This document shows positions 41,763 through 45,156 of a stretch of DNA of 45,156 bases, piece after piece (position 1 is the first letter of the stretch; each line of letters begins with the position of its first letter). The notes under the pieces were generated by a model. It saw nothing but the letters and a program-made list of their open reading frames with translations, did not search any database and was not told the origin of the DNA. Source of the DNA: Mesorhizobium sp. M7A.F.Ca.US.006.01.1.1 (lineage in GTDB: Bacteria > Pseudomonadota > Alphaproteobacteria > Rhizobiales > Rhizobiaceae); NCBI RefSeq assembly GCF_003997935.1, contig NZ_RZQL01000019.1, positions 1 through 45,156 on the forward strand. Direction: 5' to 3'. A program made the translations under genes and the position numbers.

Positions 41763-43084
41763 GAAACGGCACGCTCCGCGGCCTCGGCAAGATGAACCGG
41801 CCGGCCGGCTGCCATCAGCATTTCGCGGGCAAGCGCAGGCGTCGTGGCCTTGCCGGTCGCCACCAGCCATTCGGCAACGACGCCAGCGCTGCGCTGGAAG
41901 CCGAGTGCGCAGCACACCAGCACGGTGCCGTCGCGTCGCGCACTCTCCAGCGCGCTGGCCGCCTGTTGCCGTATCGCCACTGGCGGCGGCAACAGGTCGA
42001 TCATCGGAAAGCTGATCCAGCGGCAATCGGCTGCCGCCGGCTTTTCGAGTTCGGCGGCGAGGTCGATGACCGTGCCGAAGCTGTTGGCCTCGCGTGCTGT
42101 GGGAAAGCGCCCGAGAAAGACGCCGTCGGCAACCGCCACCTGGGGAGCAAGATTGCGCGTCCAGGCCCATATGTTTGTCCGAGCGCCGAGACGGTAAGGC
42201 AAGAGCAGGACACGGCTTGCGAGCGTGATGCTGCCATCGGCGGTTTTCTGGAACACTTTTTCGCCTGCCCCGGCATAGGCGAAGGCGACGATGGCCAGTG
42301 CAAAAGTCGGCCAAAGCAGGAAGAGCGCGACAGCGCAAACGAAGGCACCGAGCGCGGCACCCGCCAGCGCAAGAACGGCGCCCAGCGCATAGAACAGCGC
42401 CAGCCGCCGCGCTTTCGCATTGTTGGTAAGCCGGAAGCCTGAAAACGGCAACGCGCCGCTGCGCGGAAACAGCCACAGCGCAAAGAACCCGAGCAGGGCG
42501 CCGGTCGGGATGTCGATGAAATGATGCTGCCAGGTCGTCAGCACCGAGGCGCCGATCAAAAAACACCAGCCATGCCAAAGCGGCAGGAGCAACCCGCCGA
42601 GCCGGTGGCGCCAATGATCCCAGATGATCACCAAAAGGGCGATGTGCAGTGACGGTGCCTGGTTGAACGGCTTGTCGAAACCGCCGAGCACGGCAAACAG
42701 GAAGCCCGGCAGGCCGGTCGTCGCCGGCCGCACGAATGTCGCGGTCAGCGGGAACAGGATGAAGCAGATAACGGCGACGGCCTGCGCGGTGAGATAGCGT
42801 CCGGCCAGACGGTCGACCCCTTGCCTGTCGTTGTTGAGCAGCAGCGACAGGCCGTAGAACAGGTTGATCGACCAGTAGGGTACGATGGTCCAGGCGACGA
42901 ACGGGATGCCGTGCTCCCACGAGAACACGATGCTGCCGACATCGTCGTGCTGCGACGCCAGCCAGTTGGCGAAACCGTAGCTGAGATAGAAGAATGGTGC
43001 CAGGAAGGCCAGCCACATGGCTGCCCTGACGACCACCCGGCTATAGGGTTCGGCACGCGCCACGGATGCAGGCGATGAGACCAT
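41759..43084 (-). CDS. PAP2 / dual-specificity phosphatase fusion (YnbD-like)
   Basis: A 441-residue protein with two phosphatase domains. The N-terminal half is a membrane PAP2 domain: 'PSLHIA' with His147, then Ser180, His187 and Asp191 in the third motif (the Arg usually after Ser180 is Val). The C-terminal half is a dual-specificity/tyrosine-phosphatase-like domain with Cys392 and Arg398 in the CX5R loop 'CALGFQRS'. The two-domain layout is that of E. coli YnbD. The PAP2 part should remove phosphate from a lipid or polyprenyl phosphate. Start at 43084 is five bases after the upstream stop. Confidence 0.9.
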   Translation of the reverse strand: MVSSPASVARAEPYSRVVVRAAMWLAFLAPFFYLSYGFANWLASQHDDVGSIVFSWEHGIPFVAWTIVPYWSINLFYGLSLLLNNDRQGVDRLAGRYLTAQAVAVICFILFPLTATFVRPATTGLPGFLFAVLGGFDKPFNQAPSLHIALLVIIWDHWRHRLGGLLLPLWHGWCFLIGASVLTTWQHHFIDIPTGALLGFFALWLFPRSGALPFSGFRLTNNAKARRLALFYALGAVLALAGAALGAFVCAVALFLLWPTFALAIVAFAYAGAGEKVFQKTADGSITLASRVLLLPYRLGARTNIWAWTRNLAPQVAVADGVFLGRFPTAREANSFGTVIDLAAELEKPAAADCRWISFPMIDLLPPPVAIRQQAASALESARRDGTVLVCCALGFQRSAGVVAEWLVATGKATTPALAREMLMAAGRPVHLAEAAERAVS

Positions 43085-43089
43085 GCTGT

Positions 43090-44877
43090 TCAGCGGCGCC
43101 GCGCGACCGAGACGGTGAAGATGCCCCATTGGTCGATGCGCTGGTCGAGCTTGTCGAAACCGGCGGCTTCGACGAGCTGGTCCATCTCGCCTTGCGTGCG
43201 CCGGCGCATCACCCAGGCCTTGCCGCCGCGATGCGAAGTCAGGCTGCGGGCGATCATCTCGAGCTGCGGATGCCAGGGCTGGTTGGTGTAGAGCAACAGG
43301 CTGCCCGGCTGCATGGCGCTGGCCAATCCACCGAGCGAGCGGGCGATCATCGCATTGTCGGAGAACAACTCGTAGAGGCCGGAAACGATGGCGAGGTCGG
43401 GCGCCGGATCGACGTTGGCGAGCATGTCGGCATCGAAGGCGTCGGCGCGCTGGAACGAGACGCTGGCCGGCAATTGCCGCTCGGTGATCAGCTTGCGGCC
43501 AAGCTGGACGTTGAGGTCGGAATAATCCTGCAAGCGAACGCTCGCCGGCTGGTCGGGGCTCTTCACGATGGCATCGAGAACATAGCGGCCGTGGCCGGCG
43601 GCGATGTCGAGAATGTGCGCCGGCCGCCCAGTGGCCTTGAGCATCGCCAGGCTGGAACCGATGAGCTCCTCGAGATGCAGCTTGCGCTGGCGGATGCCGC
43701 GCCAGCCGATGGCCTCCAGGAAGACACGGTCGACGACGCGGCCAAGGGGCGTAAGCCCGCGCGCTTCGTTCTCGTAGACATAATCCAGCGTCGAGCCCGA
43801 ATCGAAGCCGGTGGCGATGCCGGTCTTCATACCTTGCGAGACCCAGGCGCCCATGCGGATGGAGGCGCGGCTGAATGCCCAATAGAGGCCCTTTGGCGAC
43901 ATCAAAGCGAGCGGCGAGGCAAGGCGGTCGGCCTCGTCGCGTGTGTAGCCTGCGATGTCCGCCTGCTTCAGGTCGGCCGGCGCATCCGGCGTTGCGAATT
44001 GCCTGGCGAGGAACGGCCGGATCAGGTCGAGGGCCTGCGCCCGGTCGCGTTCGCCCAGCGTGTCGTGGAAGAAGCCCGGCAGCACATGGCGTTCCTTGGT
44101 GCGGCTGCCGAGATTGACAAAAAATTCGTGCTGCGGGCCGTGGCGCACGACCCAGTCGCTGCCCGAAAGCAGAAGCTGTGTCGGCACGGTGATGGCGCGG
44201 GCGTCACTGACGATGCGTGCGGCATGCTGATAGAGTTCGACCAGGATGTTGGAAGCGATCGGCCGCGTGATCAGCGGGTCGCTCTCGAAAGAGGCGATGC
44301 GCACGGGATCATGGGTCAGGAATTTCGCCTTGACGTAGGAATTGACGAAGAAGCGGCCCTTGAGCTTCTGCCAGAGCGCTATGCCCTCCTTGGCGAACGG
44401 CACGTAGAGTTTTACCGAGAAGGCCGGTGAGGCCAGCACCATGGCGCGCAGCTTCGGCGCATAGTCGTGCACCCAGGCGGCGGCCAGCACGGCGCCGAAG
44501 GACTGCGCGATCAGCGCGATATCCCGCGTGGCGAAGCCATCCCTTTCAGCGATCTCGCGCATGAAGCAGTCGATGTCGCGCACCAGCGCCGAGAAGGACG
44601 GGGCATAGCCGCGCTCGCCGGACGAACGGCCATTGCCGCGGGCATCCCAGGCATAGAAGGCGTGGTCCGGCATCCGCAATTCATCGGCGAGATGGGCCAT
44701 GCGGCCGCCATGCTCATGGCCGCGATGGAAGAGCACCACCGCGCCTTTGGCATCGGCCGAAGCCGCCGGCCAGAATCGGTAGAAGATCTCCGTCCCGTCA
44801 TGGCTGCTGAAGACCCGCTCCTGCGCTTGCCGCGCAAGGCTTTCCGTGGCCGCGGCGGCGATCGGTTCGTGCATCAT
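43090..44877 (-). CDS. Alpha/beta hydrolase - SAM methyltransferase fusion (YnbC-like)
   Basis: A 595-residue two-domain protein. The N-terminal part (about 20-310) is an alpha/beta hydrolase with nucleophile Ser126 ('AQSFG', an atypical elbow in place of GxSxG), an Asp in 'SGSDW' and a His in 'GFFHD'. The C-terminal part (about 400-595) has a SAM-binding motif 'LDIAAGHGRY'. The same fusion is annotated as YnbC in E. coli. A lysophospholipase plus a methyltransferase would edit lipid head groups or acyl chains. ATG at 44877 follows GAGGGAAAG; an ATG at 44874 is possible. Confidence 0.9.
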   Translation of the reverse strand: MMHEPIAAAATESLARQAQERVFSSHDGTEIFYRFWPAASADAKGAVVLFHRGHEHGGRMAHLADELRMPDHAFYAWDARGNGRSSGERGYAPSFSALVRDIDCFMREIAERDGFATRDIALIAQSFGAVLAAAWVHDYAPKLRAMVLASPAFSVKLYVPFAKEGIALWQKLKGRFFVNSYVKAKFLTHDPVRIASFESDPLITRPIASNILVELYQHAARIVSDARAITVPTQLLLSGSDWVVRHGPQHEFFVNLGSRTKERHVLPGFFHDTLGERDRAQALDLIRPFLARQFATPDAPADLKQADIAGYTRDEADRLASPLALMSPKGLYWAFSRASIRMGAWVSQGMKTGIATGFDSGSTLDYVYENEARGLTPLGRVVDRVFLEAIGWRGIRQRKLHLEELIGSSLAMLKATGRPAHILDIAAGHGRYVLDAIVKSPDQPASVRLQDYSDLNVQLGRKLITERQLPASVSFQRADAFDADMLANVDPAPDLAIVSGLYELFSDNAMIARSLGGLASAMQPGSLLLYTNQPWHPQLEMIARSLTSHRGGKAWVMRRRTQGEMDQLVEAAGFDKLDQRIDQWGIFTVSVARRR

Positions 44878-44913
44878 GGTCTTTCCCTCTGGCGGCATGG
44901 CGAGCCTTGATGC

Positions 44914-45156
44914 TCAGCTGGCGCTGCCAATAAGGCCGGCGCGTATCCGGTTTATGGCGGTCAGCAGCGAAAGCGTTGCCATGGCCGGAAACACACATGG
45001 CGCTATCGATGCCGGCCACAGCCCGGCGGCGCACAGCACGGCGACGACGCCGAGCGCCAGCGCCCTGTCGCTCTTGCCGAACGGCCCGGCATAGTTTCGT
45101 CCGACCTGAGCGGCGATGCCGAGCACGCCGGCAAACTCGGTCAGCAGGGCCGATAC
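44914..45156 (-). CDS. CDP-alcohol phosphatidyltransferase-like protein (partial, YnbA type)
   Basis: The C-terminal 80 residues of a membrane protein whose 5' end runs past the window edge. The frame is open to base 45156 without an in-window start that fits. The end 'VGRNYAGPFGKSDRAL' followed by two hydrophobic helices is the pattern of the CDP-alcohol phosphatidyltransferase family, the enzymes that build phospholipid head groups. Its stop lies 36 bases before the fusion gene start, so it heads the operon or follows further genes outside the window. Confidence 0.8.
   Translation of the reverse strand, partial: VSALLTEFAGVLGIAAQVGRNYAGPFGKSDRALALGVVAVLCAAGLWPASIAPCVFPAMATLSLLTAINRIRAGLIGSAS

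Noticed and set aside
43066..44430. A 454-codon plus-strand open frame opposite the hydrolase-methyltransferase fusion
   Set aside because: Antisense shadow; the minus strand encodes recognisable domains throughout.

Overview
The window is about 45 kb of GC-rich chromosomal DNA from an alphaproteobacterium of the Hyphomicrobiales, most likely Mesorhizobium or a close relative. The evidence is the gene content (aapQMP, a ppk-ppx pair, betI/choX, groESL behind a CIRCE element, an NDUFS6-like zinc-finger protein, a ChoX-type binding protein) and several families of palindromic intergenic repeats of the kind found in rhizobial genomes. I saw no rRNA, tRNA, phage, insertion sequence or CRISPR array. 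It reads as ordinary chromosome with some accessory operons.

Layout. 1-3147: the aapQ (5' end missing), aapM and aapP genes of the general L-amino-acid ABC transporter, ended by a clear terminator. 3259-5665: a DUF2459 protein, a flavin monooxygenase and a small zinc-finger protein. 5871-9607: polyphosphate kinase and exopolyphosphatase, overlapping by one base. 9891-13520: two tandem DoxX paralogues, fumC and an SDR oxidoreductase. 13640-16117: betI facing choX, with a hydrolase coupled to choX. 16200-20756: NIPSNAP/TetR divergent pair, a secreted protein, a Tat-exported metallophosphoesterase, csbD with a general-stress promoter, and a glutathione transferase. 20757-23807: a cold-shock gene with a long leader, a structured stretch that may hold a small RNA, a coupled run of four small genes and a LysE exporter. 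23905-26505: an ADH-OsmC-NTF2 operon facing its TetR. 26587-28883: groEL-groES, with an unusual tandem repeat at the groEL 3' end. 28921-30685: a methyltransferase facing an ATP-grasp protein. 30711-35914: TetR facing an MFS / lactone oxidase / PLP enzyme operon, then AraC. 36083-39703: cobalamin riboswitch, a leader ORF and a BtuFCD-type uptake operon interrupted by a repeat element. 39725-45156: a six-gene, end-to-end overlapping phospholipid operon, cut by the window edge.

Most notable points. (1) aapQ carries a 12-base inversion lying exactly between two 6-base inverted repeats; it changes a canonical Leu-Val-Val-Val in the EAA loop to His-Asp-Asp-Gln. (2) The 39725-45156 operon matches the gene content of the poorly understood E. 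coli ynbABCD cluster, enlarged by an acyltransferase and a small membrane protein. (3) The last 18 bases of groEL are present three times at exact 77-base spacing around a palindromic insert. (4) Between the cobalamin riboswitch and its transporter lies a 47-codon ORF whose start is folded into a hairpin and whose stop overlaps the ABC ATPase start.

Many genes are joined by ATGA, GTGA or TGATG overlaps, so translational coupling is common. Four TetR-type regulators and one AraC regulator sit beside the genes they probably control, and inverted-repeat operators can be read in four of those intergenic regions. All functional statements are from reading the sequence and from family knowledge; no database search was run.
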